Source of the DNA: Actinoplanes teichomyceticus ATCC 31121
GTDB taxonomy: Bacteria > Actinomycetota > Actinomycetes > Mycobacteriales > Micromonosporaceae
DNA: 64,000 nucleotides
Assembly (NCBI RefSeq): GCF_003711105.1
Contig: NZ_CP023865.1
Location: 7,113,001 to 7,177,000 of the forward strand
Direction: 5' to 3'
The stretch's first letter is position 1, and each line of letters starts with the position of its first letter. A model generated the notes under the pieces. The model was given only the letters and a program-made list of their open reading frames with translations. It was not told the DNA's origin and ran no database searches. Positions 7,476 through 16,288 of this stretch are shown here, piece after piece. Both the position numbers and the translations under genes were made by a program.

Positions 7476-9044
7476 GTGGACGCGTATCGGCGAGGGTCGC
7501 GGCGGAAGGGTTCGCGGGAGCTGCACGAGACGCTGCCGTTCGGGCTGCGCGAGGCGGCGGACCGGTTCGGGCACCATCTGGCGGTGGTGGAGGGGCGATC
7601 CCGGCACACCGTCCGGGCCTATCTGGGCGATGTCGTCTCGTTGCTCGCGCACGCGGCCGACCTGGGCTGCGCGACCGTCGAGGACCTGGACATCACGGTG
7701 CTGCGCGGGTGGCTCGCGGCACGGCTCGGCGAGGGCGCCGCGCGTACGTCGCAAGCGCGCCGCGCCGCGGCGGCCCGGACCTTCACCGGGTGGGCGCACC
7801 GGATCGGTCTCGCCACCGGCGATCCGGGCACCGGACTGGCCAGCCCGCGCGCCCACCGCGCCCTTCCCCACGTGCTGCGCGCCGATCAGGCCGCCGCCCT
7901 GGTCACCGCCCCCGGGGGCGAACCCGCCTCGCCCCGCCCCCGGGACATCCCCGCCGGCGCGACGGACAACAGCCCGGCGGCGGATCCGACCGTCGCGGGC
8001 GCCGGTGCAACGAACCCGGCGAGCGTGAGCGGAACCCGCGACGACCCGCATGGCAGCGACACCAGACCATCCGCCGCGAACACGCGACGAAACCCGGACA
8101 ACAGCAGCGCGACATCAGCCGACACGAACACCCACCGAAACCCCGACACCGCCAGCACGACACCAACCGACACGAACACCCGCCGAAACCCCGACATCAC
8201 CAGCACGACACCAACCGACCCGGGGTCCGACGCCGACAGCACCGGAGCAGACCGGGTCGGCGCGGCATCGCTGGACGCGGCGGCGGACCGGGATGCCGCC
8301 ACGGCGGCAGGCCGCACGGGCCGGGCGGCGGACCACGTCGTCGCCCTCCGGGACCGGGCGGTGCTGGAGCTGCTCTACGCCACCGGGATCCGGGTCAGTG
8401 AGCTCTGTGACCTCGATCAGGCCGACGTCGACCATGCCCGGCAGGTGGTCCGGGTCTTCGGCAAGGGCGGCAAGGAGCGCGCCGTCCCCTACGGCCATCC
8501 GGCCCGTGACGCCCTCGCGGCCTGGCTCCGGCTCGGCCGCCCGGCGGTGATCGCACAGGCCGCCGTGCACCGGGACGGCGACGAGGACGAGGACGGAGAC
8601 GGGGACGGAGACGGGGGCGGGCACGGGCACGGGCACGGGCACGGGCACGAAACCACATGGGGAGGCGAACCCGCGCCCGGCGGGCGAATCAGGGCCCGGG
8701 GCCGCGCGGTGAAGGGTGGGCGGGCCACGGCCCGGGGCGGCACGGTGAAGGGCGGCGCCAAACCGGACCGCGACGCGCTCTTTCTCGGGATCAAGGGCGG
8801 TCGCCTGCAACCCACCGTCGTCCGGCGGATCGTCGCCGCCGCGGCCCGGGCCGCCGGGCTGCCCCACACGAAGCCGCACGATCTGCGGCACTCCGCCGCC
8901 ACGCACCTGCTGGACGGCGGCGCCGACCTGCGCGCCGTTCAGGAGTTGCTGGGCCACAGCTCGCTCTCCAGCACCCAGATCTACACCCATGTGTCGACCG
9001 AGCGGCTGCGGGCGGCTTTCGAACAGGCCCATCCACGAGCCTGA
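7476..9044 (+). CDS. xerC: XerC-type tyrosine recombinase with two low-complexity insertions
   Basis: 522 aa from GTG 7476; no strong SD, so the start is uncertain. An N-terminal SAM-like core-binding domain ([19 protein letters not shown]) spans about 20-148. The catalytic set is complete: Arg306 (TGIRVSEL), Lys333 (GKGGKER), His468 and Arg471 (HDLRH), His494 (LGHSS) and nucleophile Tyr503. Two stretches do not belong to the family. About 150-284 is a Thr/Asn/Asp/Arg-rich linker with 16-residue repeats; about 364-430 is an Asp/Glu run, a GH-repeat and an Arg/Gly segment inside the catalytic domain. Without them the protein would be near 320 aa, normal for XerC. Position after dprA suggests the chromosome-dimer-resolving XerC, not a phage integrase. 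Confidence 0.9.
   Translation: MDAYRRGSRRKGSRELHETLPFGLREAADRFGHHLAVVEGRSRHTVRAYLGDVVSLLAHAADLGCATVEDLDITVLRGWLAARLGEGAARTSQARRAAAARTFTGWAHRIGLATGDPGTGLASPRAHRALPHVLRADQAAALVTAPGGEPASPRPRDIPAGATDNSPAADPTVAGAGATNPASVSGTRDDPHGSDTRPSAANTRRNPDNSSATSADTNTHRNPDTASTTPTDTNTRRNPDITSTTPTDPGSDADSTGADRVGAASLDAAADRDAATAAGRTGRAADHVVALRDRAVLELLYATGIRVSELCDLDQADVDHARQVVRVFGKGGKERAVPYGHPARDALAAWLRLGRPAVIAQAAVHRDGDEDEDGDGDGDGGGHGHGHGHGHETTWGGEPAPGGRIRARGRAVKGGRATARGGTVKGGAKPDRDALFLGIKGGRLQPTVVRRIVAAAARAAGLPHTKPHDLRHSAATHLLDGGADLRAVQELLGHSSLSSTQIYTHVSTERLRAAFEQAHPRA
8088..8231 (+). repeat. 48-bp in-frame repeat inside xerC
   Basis: CGAAACCC-type units begin at 8088, 8136 and 8184, exactly 48 bp (16 codons) apart. 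Each encodes roughly RNPD followed by a Ser/Thr-rich segment and TDTNT. It is the repetitive core of the first xerC insertion, and copy-number changes would keep frame. Confidence 0.9.
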
Positions 9045-9062
9045 ACACGTACGATCGGAAAC

Positions 9063-10250
9063 ATGAGCGCCGAAGATCCACCCCAGCCCATCCCCGGCGC
9101 CCGGCTGCTGTTCTCGCTGGACCCGGCGGTGTCCTATCTCAACCACGGGTCGTTCGGCGCGCTGCCGATCAGCGTGCAGCGCGTCCAGCAGCGGCTGCGC
9201 GACGAGATGGACGCGAACCCGATGCGGTTCTTCGGGGACGGCCTGCGGGACCGGGTGGTCCACACCCGACGGCACCTGGCCGCGTTGATCGGCGCGGACC
9301 CGGAGGGCTGCGCGCTGACCGTGAACACCACCTCCGCGGTCAGCCTGGTGCTGCAGTCCGCCGGGCTGGGCCGCGACGACGAGGTGCTGCTCACCGATCA
9401 TACGTACGGCGCGGTCACGATGGCGGTGCGCCGCGAGTGCCGGCGCACCGGCGCGACGGCGCGGACCGTCGCGCTGCCGATGGGCGCCCCGGCCGGGGAG
9501 ATCGTCTCCCGGGTCCGCGCGGCGCTGCGCCCGGGCCGCACCCGCCTGCTGATCGTCGACCAGGTGACCTCGGCCACCGCCACCCTGCTCCCGGTGCGGG
9601 AGATCGCCGCCGCGGCCCGCGCGCTGGGCATCCCGGTGCTGGTCGACGCGGCCCACGTGCCCGGGATGCTGCCGGTCGACGTGGCGGCGATCGGCGCGGA
9701 TTTCTGGGTGGGCAACCTGCACAAGTGGGCGTGGGCGCCGCGGGGCACGGCGTTGCTGGCGGTGTCCCGGCCGTGGCGCCGGCGGATCGATCCGCTGGTC
9801 GTGTCGTGGGAGCACGACGAGGGCTTCCCGGTGTCGGTCGAGTTGCAGGGGACGATGGATTACACCCCGTGGCTGGCGGCGCCGGCCGGGGTCCACGCGA
9901 TGCGCACGGTCGGGCTGGAGGTGATCCGCGAGCACAACGCGGCGCTGGCGGCGTACGGCCAACGGGTGGTCGGCGAAGCCCTCGGCCTGGCGCCGGCCGA
10001 CCTGCCGGACCCCGGCGGGCACGGGGTCTCGATGCGGATCGTGCCGTTGCCGGCCGGGCTGGCCACCACCTATCCGGAGGCGCGGGCGCTGCGCCAGCAC
10101 ATCGCCGACAAGCTCGGCACGGAGGTCGCGGTGAACGCCTGGGGCGGCCGTGGTCTGCTCCGATTGAGCGCGCAGATCTACAACCGGCCGCAGGAGTACG
10201 ACCATCTGGCCGCTCACCTGCCCGCCCTGCTCGCCGAGTTCGCGGGCTGA
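9063..10250 (+). CDS. PLP-dependent class V aminotransferase, isopenicillin-N-epimerase-like
   Basis: 395 aa. The fold-type I class V pattern is clear: SYLNHGSFGALP near the N terminus, LIVDQVTSATA, VDAAHVPGMLPVD (Asp binding the pyridine nitrogen), and NLHKW with Schiff-base Lys221. Family members include cysteine desulfurases, kynureninase and isopenicillin N epimerase; the NHGSFG start and lack of a mobile Cys loop favour the epimerase/desulfurase-like branch. Substrate is not predictable, and no beta-lactam genes are nearby. The ATG is 18 bp after xerC, so the two are probably cotranscribed. Its 3' end overlaps the convergent M23 peptidase gene by 37 bp. Confidence 0.9.
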   Translation: MSAEDPPQPIPGARLLFSLDPAVSYLNHGSFGALPISVQRVQQRLRDEMDANPMRFFGDGLRDRVVHTRRHLAALIGADPEGCALTVNTTSAVSLVLQSAGLGRDDEVLLTDHTYGAVTMAVRRECRRTGATARTVALPMGAPAGEIVSRVRAALRPGRTRLLIVDQVTSATATLLPVREIAAAARALGIPVLVDAAHVPGMLPVDVAAIGADFWVGNLHKWAWAPRGTALLAVSRPWRRRIDPLVVSWEHDEGFPVSVELQGTMDYTPWLAAPAGVHAMRTVGLEVIREHNAALAAYGQRVVGEALGLAPADLPDPGGHGVSMRIVPLPAGLATTYPEARALRQHIADKLGTEVAVNAWGGRGLLRLSAQIYNRPQEYDHLAAHLPALLAEFAG

Positions 10251-10687
10251 AGCGGGAGCAGCCGCACCCGCCCGAGCCCGAGCAGGGTGAGCGGGTCCAG
10301 ATAGTCCGCGCCGCGGCGCACCCCCCAGTGCAGGCAGGCGGCGGCCGGGCAGCCGGGGTGCCCCGGGTCGAGCGTCCCGAGCGGCTCCCCCGCCGTCACC
10401 GTCTCGCCGACCGTGACGGCCGGGTGGACCGGCTCATAGGTGGTGCGCAGGCCACCGGCGTGCGCCACGCTGATCACGCCACGCCCGGCCAGCACCCGGG
10501 CGAAGAGCACCGTCCCGGGTGCGGCGGCGCGCACGGTGGCGCCGGGTGTCCCGCCGAGGTCGACGCCGCGGTGCCCGGGCAGCCACGGCTGCGGCGGCGC
10601 CTCGAACCGCCGGGTGACCTCCGGTGGCGCCAGCGGCCACTGGTACGGCGTCGGGAGCAGAGCGAACAGGACCCACCACAACGACAT
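10214..10687 (-). CDS. M23 family LytM-type metallopeptidase
   Basis: 157 aa; one short hydrophobic N terminus (about 1-15), then a LytM domain. His39 and Asp43 (GHRGVDLGG) form the first zinc motif. The usual HxH motif reads ACLHWGVRR, keeping His120 but with Cys118 in place of the first His, so activity may be altered or the protein non-catalytic; this variant may be common in actinobacterial members. It would act on cell-wall peptides outside the membrane, either as an endopeptidase or as an activator of another hydrolase. It is convergent with, and overlaps by 37 bp, the aminotransferase gene. Confidence 0.9.
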   Translation of the reverse strand: MSLWWVLFALLPTPYQWPLAPPEVTRRFEAPPQPWLPGHRGVDLGGTPGATVRAAAPGTVLFARVLAGRGVISVAHAGGLRTTYEPVHPAVTVGETVTAGEPLGTLDPGHPGCPAAACLHWGVRRGADYLDPLTLLGLGRVRLLPLQPANSASRAGR

Positions 10688-10759
10688 GCGGGCGAGCCTG
10701 CCTGTTCGGCGGCCCGCCCGTGACCCACCCTGTGGGCAACCGCCCGGTGTGGAGAACCG

Positions 10760-11083
10760 CTATCCGCCGAAGCCGGCGTCATCCGGCAGCGAGATGTCCG
10801 GTTTTTCCAGCTCTTCGACGTTCACATCCTTGAACGTCATCACCCGCACGTTCTTGACGAAACGGGCCGGACGGTACATGTCCCAGACCCAGGCGTCGTG
10901 CATCTCCACCTCGAAATACACCTCGCCGTCGGAGTTGCGCACGTGCAGGTCCACCTGGTTGGCCAGGTAGAACCGGCGCTCGGTCTCCACCACGTAGGAG
11001 AACTGGCGGACGATGTCGCGGTACTCCCGGTAGAGCTGCAGCTCCATCTCGGTCTCGTACTTCTCGAGATCCTCTGCGCTCAT
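10760..11083 (-). CDS. DUF2469 conserved actinobacterial protein
   Basis: 107 aa, the family's usual length. It begins MSAEDLEKYETEMELQLYRE and contains VVETERRFYLANQVDL and VEMHDAWVWDMYRPARF, a strongly conserved actinobacterial family of unknown function. It is acidic, has no membrane segment and is presumably cytosolic. The ATG overlaps the rnhB stop by 4 bp, giving a coupled pair as in most actinobacteria. Confidence 0.95.
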   Translation of the reverse strand: MSAEDLEKYETEMELQLYREYRDIVRQFSYVVETERRFYLANQVDLHVRNSDGEVYFEVEMHDAWVWDMYRPARFVKNVRVMTFKDVNVEELEKPDISLPDDAGFGG

Positions 11084-11925
11084 CGTGTCTCGCCCTCCAT
11101 GGCCTCATCTTCCCCCACCGACGGCGACGGCTGAGGCTGCTCGCCCGACGCCACGCCGACGGTACCCTCAGCCGCGCGCGGAAGCAGCAGCGGCTCGGTA
11201 ACGGATGCGTCGAACAACGACGGCACCGCTTCCGCCGGGCGCGTGACCGGGCGTCGCGCCCGGGGCGGCACGTTGCCCCGGCCCGAGGCGGCGGCCACGT
11301 TCACATATGAGAACCGGTGCTCGGCGCAGGGCCCGTGCCGGAGAAGCGCGGCGCTGTGCTCGTCCGTTACATAACCTTTATGTACGGCGAAGCCGTACTG
11401 CGGGAACTTCTCGTCGAGTTCCACCATCAGCCGGTCCCGGGTGACCTTCGCGAGCACGCTGGCCGCCGCGACGCAGGCCGCCACCCGGTCGCCCTTCCAC
11501 ACCGCGAGACCGGGCACGCCCAGCCCGTCCACCGGGAAGCCGTCGGTCAGCACGTACTCCGGGTGGACCGCCAGGGAGGCCAGCGCGCGCCGCATCGCCG
11601 ACAGGTTGCACACGTGCAGGCCGCGGGCGTCCACCTCGGCCGGCGGGACGATCACCACGGACCAGGCCAGCGCGCGGGCCAAAACCTCGTCGTACACCCG
11701 CTCGCGGGCCGCAGCGGTGAGCAGTTTCGAGTCGGCCAGTCCGGGCACCTCGCCGCGCTTGCCGGCGGGCAGCACCGCCGCGGCCGCGACCAGCGGCCCG
11801 GCGCAGGCGCCGCGGCCGGCCTCGTCGGCGCCGGCGACCTGCTGGAAACCGCGGCGCTGCAGCGCCTGTTCCAGGGCGTAGAGTCCGGCTTCCCGGCGGA
11901 CCACGGTGCGGGGCGGCGCCAGCAT
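11080..11925 (-). CDS. rnhB: Ribonuclease HII
   Basis: 281 aa. Catalytic Asp34-Glu35 lie in GADEAGRGACAGP; further acidic residues occur in LTDGFPV, and KVTRDRLM and HKGYVT match RNase HII. The enzyme nicks RNA-DNA hybrids and single ribonucleotides in DNA. Compared with the usual 200-240 aa, there is an extra tail of about 65 residues, Pro/Ala/Glu-rich and probably disordered. ATGA overlap joins it to the upstream Nudix gene, and 4 bp overlap joins it to DUF2469. Confidence 0.96.
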   Translation of the reverse strand: MLAPPRTVVRREAGLYALEQALQRRGFQQVAGADEAGRGACAGPLVAAAAVLPAGKRGEVPGLADSKLLTAAARERVYDEVLARALAWSVVIVPPAEVDARGLHVCNLSAMRRALASLAVHPEYVLTDGFPVDGLGVPGLAVWKGDRVAACVAAASVLAKVTRDRLMVELDEKFPQYGFAVHKGYVTDEHSAALLRHGPCAEHRFSYVNVAAASGRGNVPPRARRPVTRPAEAVPSLFDASVTEPLLLPRAAEGTVGVASGEQPQPSPSVGEDEAMEGETR

Positions 11926-12413
11926 CAGAGATCCCCTCCCGGTACGCCCGCGACCTGCTGCGCGCGCAACAGCTCAGCCAGATCGGCCGGGTAGATCAGC
12001 TCGTCGCTCGCCTCGATCTCGGCCGCCGACCACCACCGGTGCTCGGTGATGGTGAGCCGCTCCTCGGCGTCCATCCCGGCCGTGTCGACCTGCCAGTCGG
12101 CCACCCGGAGCAGGAAGAAGTCCTGGGTCTGGACGTAGTCGCGGCCGTTGTAGGAGAACGCGGTCTGCTCGTGCCGGATCGGCTCGCCCAGCTCGGCGGG
12201 GGTCACCCGCAGCCCGGTCTCCTCGAACAGCTCCCGGGCGGCCGCCTGGACCGTGCTCTCGCCCGGCTCCAGTCCACCGCCGGGGGTGAACCACCAGCGC
12301 AGCCCGGGCCGGGCCGGATCACCGCCGTGCAGCAGCAGCGCGCGCCCGGCCAGATCGACCAGGAGCACCCGCCCGGCACGGCGGGCGATGGTGGACTGGG
12401 TCGAGTCGGTCAC
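11925..12413 (-). CDS. Nudix hydrolase
   Basis: 162 aa. The Nudix box GX5EX7REUXEEXGU is intact, running from GGGLEPGES to ARELFEETGLRV, so Mg-dependent hydrolysis of a nucleoside diphosphate-linked substrate is expected. Substrate cannot be named. The gene lies between lepB and rnhB and overlaps rnhB by one base (ATGA), so it belongs to the same transcript. Confidence 0.93.
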   Translation of the reverse strand: MTDSTQSTIARRAGRVLLVDLAGRALLLHGGDPARPGLRWWFTPGGGLEPGESTVQAAARELFEETGLRVTPAELGEPIRHEQTAFSYNGRDYVQTQDFFLLRVADWQVDTAGMDAEERLTITEHRWWSAAEIEASDELIYPADLAELLRAQQVAGVPGGDL

Positions 12414-12471
12414 CGGACAAGCGTATGCGCCCGGGGTGGATCTTTCGAGCCGCCCTCGGGCGCGAACCCGG

Positions 12472-13134
12472 TCACCGGCCGGAGGCGTTCGGAATGTCGT
12501 CGTAGGTGTCCGGCACGGTCAGCCAGGTGGCCCGGCCCACCGGCCAGAAGATGGTGAACGCCCGGCCCACCACCGAATCGATGGTGATCGTCGCATCGCG
12601 CATCTTGCCGGCCTCGTCGGTCGCCGAGCTCTGCTCGTAGTGCTCCAGCGAGTCCCCGGACTCCTCCCGGTGGTCGCCCATCACCCAGAGCCGCCCGGCC
12701 GGCACGGTGATGTCGAACTTCTCGTCCGCCACCTCGTTGCGCCGGCCGTTGGCGTCGGTGTAGATGTACGGCTCGTCCAGCGCGTGCCCGTTGATCATCA
12801 GCCGGTTCTGGTCGTCGCAGCACACCACCCGGTCGCCCGGGGTGCCGATGACCCGCTTGATGAAGTCCTCGCCCTCCGCGCCGGTCTGCCAGTCGGCCGG
12901 GGCCTTGAAGACGATGATCTCGCCACGTTTCGGGTCCCGGAAGTCGTAGACGAGCTTGTTGACGAGCACCCGGTCCCACACGTTCAGGGTGTGTTCCATG
13001 GACGGCGACGGGATGTAGAAGGTCTGCAGCACAAACGCGCGCACCAGGACGGCGACCAGGATCGCCACGCCCAGCAGAATGGGAAGCTCGCGCCAGAACG
13101 ACCCGCGGCGCTTTTCGGTCTGCTCGTCAATCAC
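12472..13134 (-). CDS. lepB: Signal peptidase I (first of two in tandem)
   Basis: 220 aa. One N-terminal membrane helix at about 17-38, then box B with nucleophile Ser45 (IPSPSM) and box D with general base Lys93 (DFIKRVIG). Box E reads WVMGDHREES. It cleaves signal peptides of exported proteins on the outer face of the membrane. The ATG overlaps the stop of the upstream lepB paralogue (ATGA, 13131-13134). The catalytic domain also carries a VVCCDD pair that recurs as VACCDA in the paralogue. Confidence 0.95.
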   Translation of the reverse strand: MIDEQTEKRRGSFWRELPILLGVAILVAVLVRAFVLQTFYIPSPSMEHTLNVWDRVLVNKLVYDFRDPKRGEIIVFKAPADWQTGAEGEDFIKRVIGTPGDRVVCCDDQNRLMINGHALDEPYIYTDANGRRNEVADEKFDITVPAGRLWVMGDHREESGDSLEHYEQSSATDEAGKMRDATITIDSVVGRAFTIFWPVGRATWLTVPDTYDDIPNASGR

Positions 13135-14012
13135 GCTCGGAGCCTACGTCGTCGGGCGGCGAACGACATGCCGGAACGCGCGGACAACGCCGCAGTCAGC
13201 AGCAACGGGAACAGATTGGCCGCCACGTGCGGGTCCTGCCGGGGCTGCGGCGGCGCCGGCCCCGCGGCGGCCGTCGGATGCTCCACGGCGAACCGCTTCC
13301 AGACGTCCGGGACGTCGAGGGCCTTGAATCGGTCGCTGGGCCAGACCACCACGAACGCCCGCCCGATCACGTTCTCGATCGGCACCGGGCCCTGGCATCG
13401 CGCGTCCTGGGAGACCGCGCGGTGGTCGCCCATCACGAACATCTGCCCGGCCGGGACGGTGATCTCGGCGAATCTGCGGCTGGTGCACTGGCCGGCGATC
13501 GGCGGCTGGCTCAGGTCGGAGTTGTAGCCGTCGGCGATGTACTCCTCGTCGATGGAGACGCCGTTCACGGTGATCCGGCCCTGGGCATCGCAGCAGGCGA
13601 CCTTGTCACCCGGAAGGCCGATCACCCGTTTGATGAAGTCGCGCTCCCCGGGCCGGCTCACCCCGACCAGGTCGCCGATGGTGCGGCCGAGTTTCGCCAT
13701 GAACGTGTTGCTGACCGCCTCGCTCACCTCGGGCGCCCAGTTGTCGGTGCCCCGGAACACCACGATCTCGCCGCGCAGCGGGTCGCGCATGTCGTAGACG
13801 ACCTTGTTGACCAGCACGCGGTCCTTGAGCTCCAGGGTCGTCTGCATCGACCCGGACGGGATGTAGAACGCCTGGACCAGGAAGGTTCTGATCAGCACCG
13901 CCAGGCAGAACGCCACCACCAGCAGCAGCGGCAGCTCCTGCCAGAGCGGCATCTCCTTGCGCCGCATCACCGACCGCCGCCGGGCCGGACGATAGCCTTC
14001 CATCGGATCCAC
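13131..14012 (-). CDS. lepB: Signal peptidase I with extra C-terminal membrane anchor
   Basis: 293 aa from GTG 14012, preferred over ATG 14021 because AGGAG (14022-14026) is 9 bp from the GTG but directly abuts the ATG. N-terminal helix, then Ser55 (IPSGSM), Lys128 (RDFIKRVIG) and FVMGDHRAVS. Compared with the downstream paralogue it has an insertion after the Ser box (VSEAVSNTFMAKLGRTIGDL) and a C-terminal tail with a second hydrophobic segment (ANLFPLLLTAALSA), giving two anchors. Actinobacteria often carry several signal peptidases with different preferences; the division of labour here is unknown. Confidence 0.94.
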   Translation of the reverse strand: MDPMEGYRPARRRSVMRRKEMPLWQELPLLLVVAFCLAVLIRTFLVQAFYIPSGSMQTTLELKDRVLVNKVVYDMRDPLRGEIVVFRGTDNWAPEVSEAVSNTFMAKLGRTIGDLVGVSRPGERDFIKRVIGLPGDKVACCDAQGRITVNGVSIDEEYIADGYNSDLSQPPIAGQCTSRRFAEITVPAGQMFVMGDHRAVSQDARCQGPVPIENVIGRAFVVVWPSDRFKALDVPDVWKRFAVEHPTAAAGPAPPQPRQDPHVAANLFPLLLTAALSARSGMSFAARRRRLRA

Positions 14013-14145
14013 GCTTCGCATCTCCTGACGCCTACCGGCCGAACCGCCCCCGGATACAGCACTCCCCCGGATACAGCACTACCGCCCGAGTTTCCCGGCT
14101 AGGGAAAGTTACGAGCGGTAGGACTGGAATGGTTCATCATCCGGC

Positions 14146-14176
14146 ACAGGCGCAAGCTTAATGCGCTTGCGCCTGT
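14146..14176 (-). terminator. Hairpin after rplS
   Basis: ACAGGCGCAAGC at 14146-14157 pairs perfectly with 14165-14176 over a 7-base loop. It lies about 20 bp past the rplS stop and ahead of the lepB genes, so it probably ends the rpsP-to-rplS transcript. No T-run. Confidence 0.75.
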
Positions 14177-14196
14177 CATCGCCGGAGCGGAGAGGC

Positions 14197-14553
14197 TCAG
14201 ACGGTCTGCTTCTCCCGCAGCTCCTTGATCTTGGCCTTCTTGCCCCGGAGCTCACGCAGGTAGTAGAGCTTCGCGCGGCGGACGTCACCACGGGTGACGA
14301 CCTCGATCTTGTCGATCGCCGGGCTGTTGAACGGGTAGGTCCGCTCCACGCCGACGCCGAAGCTGATCTTGCGGATCTTGAAGGTCTCCCGCAGGCCGGC
14401 GCCCTGGCGCGCGATCACGACGCCCTGGAAGACCTGGACACGGGAGCGGTTACCCTCGACGACCCGGGCGTACACCTTGAGGGTGTCACCGGCCCGGAAG
14501 TCCGGGAGGTCGGTGCGCTGCGACTGGGCGTCGAGCTCGTCCAGCGTGTTCAT
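14197..14553 (-). CDS. rplS: 50S ribosomal protein L19
   Basis: 118 aa from ATG 14553, the usual L19 length. Diagnostic stretches are [33 protein letters not shown] and [21 protein letters not shown]19 sits at the 30S-50S interface. It follows trmD after about 145 bp, the canonical actinobacterial order, and is followed by a hairpin terminator. Confidence 0.98.
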   Translation of the reverse strand: MNTLDELDAQSQRTDLPDFRAGDTLKVYARVVEGNRSRVQVFQGVVIARQGAGLRETFKIRKISFGVGVERTYPFNSPAIDKIEVVTRGDVRRAKLYYLRELRGKKAKIKELREKQTV

Positions 14554-14696
14554 CGCTGCATCCTCGTAGTACTCAAGCGCACCGGGAGTTCGGTGACGCG
14601 ATGGGTGATTCTGACCCCCCGACCCCCGGTTCAGCAGGAGCACAGCAGAGGGTCCTCGTCCCGTCCCCACGGCGCGGGGCCGAGACGGCAACCTCC

Positions 14697-15461
14697 CTAC
14701 TTTGCCACACCGGGTGGCGGGAGCTCCAATCCGGCCTCGGCCAGCGCCTTGCGATCCTTGGCGTCGAGGTTCTCCGGGGGGTAGGCGGCGAACAGGTCCG
14801 GCCGCCGGGCCGCCGTCCGCAGCAGGCTCTCGGTACGGCGCCAGCGGGCGATCCGCCCGTGGTCGCCCGACCGCAGCACGTCCGGCACCGCGCGGTCCCG
14901 CCAGGACGCCGGCTTGGTGTAGACCGGGGCCTCCAGCAGGCCGGCCGCGTGCGACTCCTCGGTCAGCGAGTCGGCGTTGCCGAGCACGCCGGGCAGCAGC
15001 CGGGTGATCGCCTCCATGATCACGATGACCGCGACCTCACCACCGAACAGCACGTAGTCGCCGAGCGAGACCTCCCGCACCGGCATCCGGTCCGCGGCGT
15101 CGTCGATCACCCGCTGGTCGATGCCCTCGTACCGGCCGCAGGCGAAGACCAGGTGCTCACACGCGGCCAGCTCGTACGCGTCCGCCTGGGTGAACGGCCG
15201 GCCCACCGGGGACGGCACGACCAGTGTCGCGCCGGGGGCCGCCACCGCGTCCAGGGCCTCGCCCCACGGCTCGGGGCGCATCACCATGCCGGGGCCGCCG
15301 CCGTACGGGCTGTCGTCCACGGTGCGGTGCACGTCATGGGTCCAGGTGCGCAGGTCGTGCACCGCCAGCTGCAGGACACCCGTCGTCCGCGCCTTGCCGA
15401 TCAGCGAGAGTTCGAGCGGGGCGAAGTAGTCCGGGAAGATCGAGATGATGTCGACCTTCAC
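14697..15461 (-). CDS. trmD: tRNA (guanine-N1-)-methyltransferase
   Basis: 254 aa. SPOUT-fold methyltransferase that makes m1G37 in tRNA and guards reading frame. Family marks: [38 protein letters not shown] and the knot sequence [17 protein letters not shown] 4-bp overlap with rimM shows translational coupling. Confidence 0.98.
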   Translation of the reverse strand: MKVDIISIFPDYFAPLELSLIGKARTTGVLQLAVHDLRTWTHDVHRTVDDSPYGGGPGMVMRPEPWGEALDAVAAPGATLVVPSPVGRPFTQADAYELAACEHLVFACGRYEGIDQRVIDDAADRMPVREVSLGDYVLFGGEVAVIVIMEAITRLLPGVLGNADSLTEESHAAGLLEAPVYTKPASWRDRAVPDVLRSGDHGRIARWRRTESLLRTAARRPDLFAAYPPENLDAKDRKALAEAGLELPPPGVAK

Positions 15462-16027
15462 AGGTCCAGCAGTCCTTCGGGGAGATCGACCAGGATGCGG
15501 CCACCGGCGAGGTCCACGGTCGGGACGATCGCGGCGACGAACGGGATCAGCGCGGTCCCGCCGCCCGCTTTCGCCAGCACGATCAGGTCCGAGGCGGGGG
15601 CGTGCTCGATCCGCTGGACGGTGCCGTGCTCGACCCCGTCGAGCGACTCCACCCGCAGGCCGATCAGCTGGTGGTCGTGGAACTCGTCCGGGTCCTCCGG
15701 CGGGGCCAGCTCGGCGCTGTCCACCTGCAGGTACACACCGCGCAGCGCCTCGGCGAGGTTACGGTCGTAGATGCCCTCGAAGAGCGCGATGCCGCGGCCC
15801 TGATGCCAGCGGATGTGCTCGAGGGTGAGGTGTTGCGGGATCTCGAACTTGACGCCCGGGGCGGACGCGGCCGCCGGGCCGGCGCTCACCCGGCGGTCCC
15901 GGGGGACCTCCGTGGTGAACACCGACCCGGTGGTGAAGCGTTCCTCGGGCTCGTCGGTCCGCACGACCACCGAGACCTCGCCCCGGATGCCGTGCGGTTT
16001 ACCGATCTGGCCGACGACGAGCAACAT
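15458..16027 (-). CDS. rimM: 16S rRNA processing protein RimM
   Basis: 189 aa. N-terminal RimM beta-barrel ([20 protein letters not shown]) and C-terminal PRC-barrel ([29 protein letters not shown]). It assists 30S head assembly. A non-conserved loop of about 15 residues ([12 protein letters not shown]) lengthens the first domain. It sits between khpA and trmD in the usual operon order. Confidence 0.96.
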   Translation of the reverse strand: MLLVVGQIGKPHGIRGEVSVVVRTDEPEERFTTGSVFTTEVPRDRRVSAGPAAASAPGVKFEIPQHLTLEHIRWHQGRGIALFEGIYDRNLAEALRGVYLQVDSAELAPPEDPDEFHDHQLIGLRVESLDGVEHGTVQRIEHAPASDLIVLAKAGGGTALIPFVAAIVPTVDLAGGRILVDLPEGLLDL

Positions 16028-16030
16028 CGG

Positions 16031-16288
16031 TCAGTACGCGTCGACGATGTCGACGCGGATGCCGCGCCCACCGATCGACCCGATCACCTGACGCAGCGCC
16101 TTGGCCGTACGCCCGCCGCGCCCGATGACCGTTCCCAGGTCCTCGGGGTGCACGCGGACCTCGAGCCGCTTGCCGCGGCGCGAGTCGACCAGACGGACCC
16201 GGACGTCGTCCGGGTTGTCGACGATGCCCTTGACGAGGTGCTCCAGCGCCGGCCGGAGCGCCCCGTCAGCTCGCGTCGGCGCCGGCAC
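16031..16288 (-). CDS. khpA: KH-domain RNA-binding protein KhpA
   Basis: 85 aa. Single KH domain with the GxxG loop in [13 protein letters not shown] and the family start [19 protein letters not shown]. KhpA proteins bind RNA, in some species with KhpB/Jag, and influence cell division or ribosome biogenesis. The only plausible start codon, ATG 16288, lies 23 bp inside the rpsP end and adds about ten residues relative to typical homologues. Confidence 0.94.
   Translation of the reverse strand: MPAPTRADGALRPALEHLVKGIVDNPDDVRVRLVDSRRGKRLEVRVHPEDLGTVIGRGGRTAKALRQVIGSIGGRGIRVDIVDAY

Noticed and set aside
5065..9044. An integrative element with AlpA-like excisionase and tyrosine integrase (AICE)
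   Set aside because: The recombinase has XerC architecture and sits at the usual chromosomal xerC place. No rep, spd or tra genes and no att-like duplication were seen.
9063..10250. A beta-lactam biosynthesis gene (isopenicillin N epimerase)
   Set aside because: Only fold-level similarity; no other beta-lactam genes are in the window, so a generic class V PLP enzyme is the safer call.
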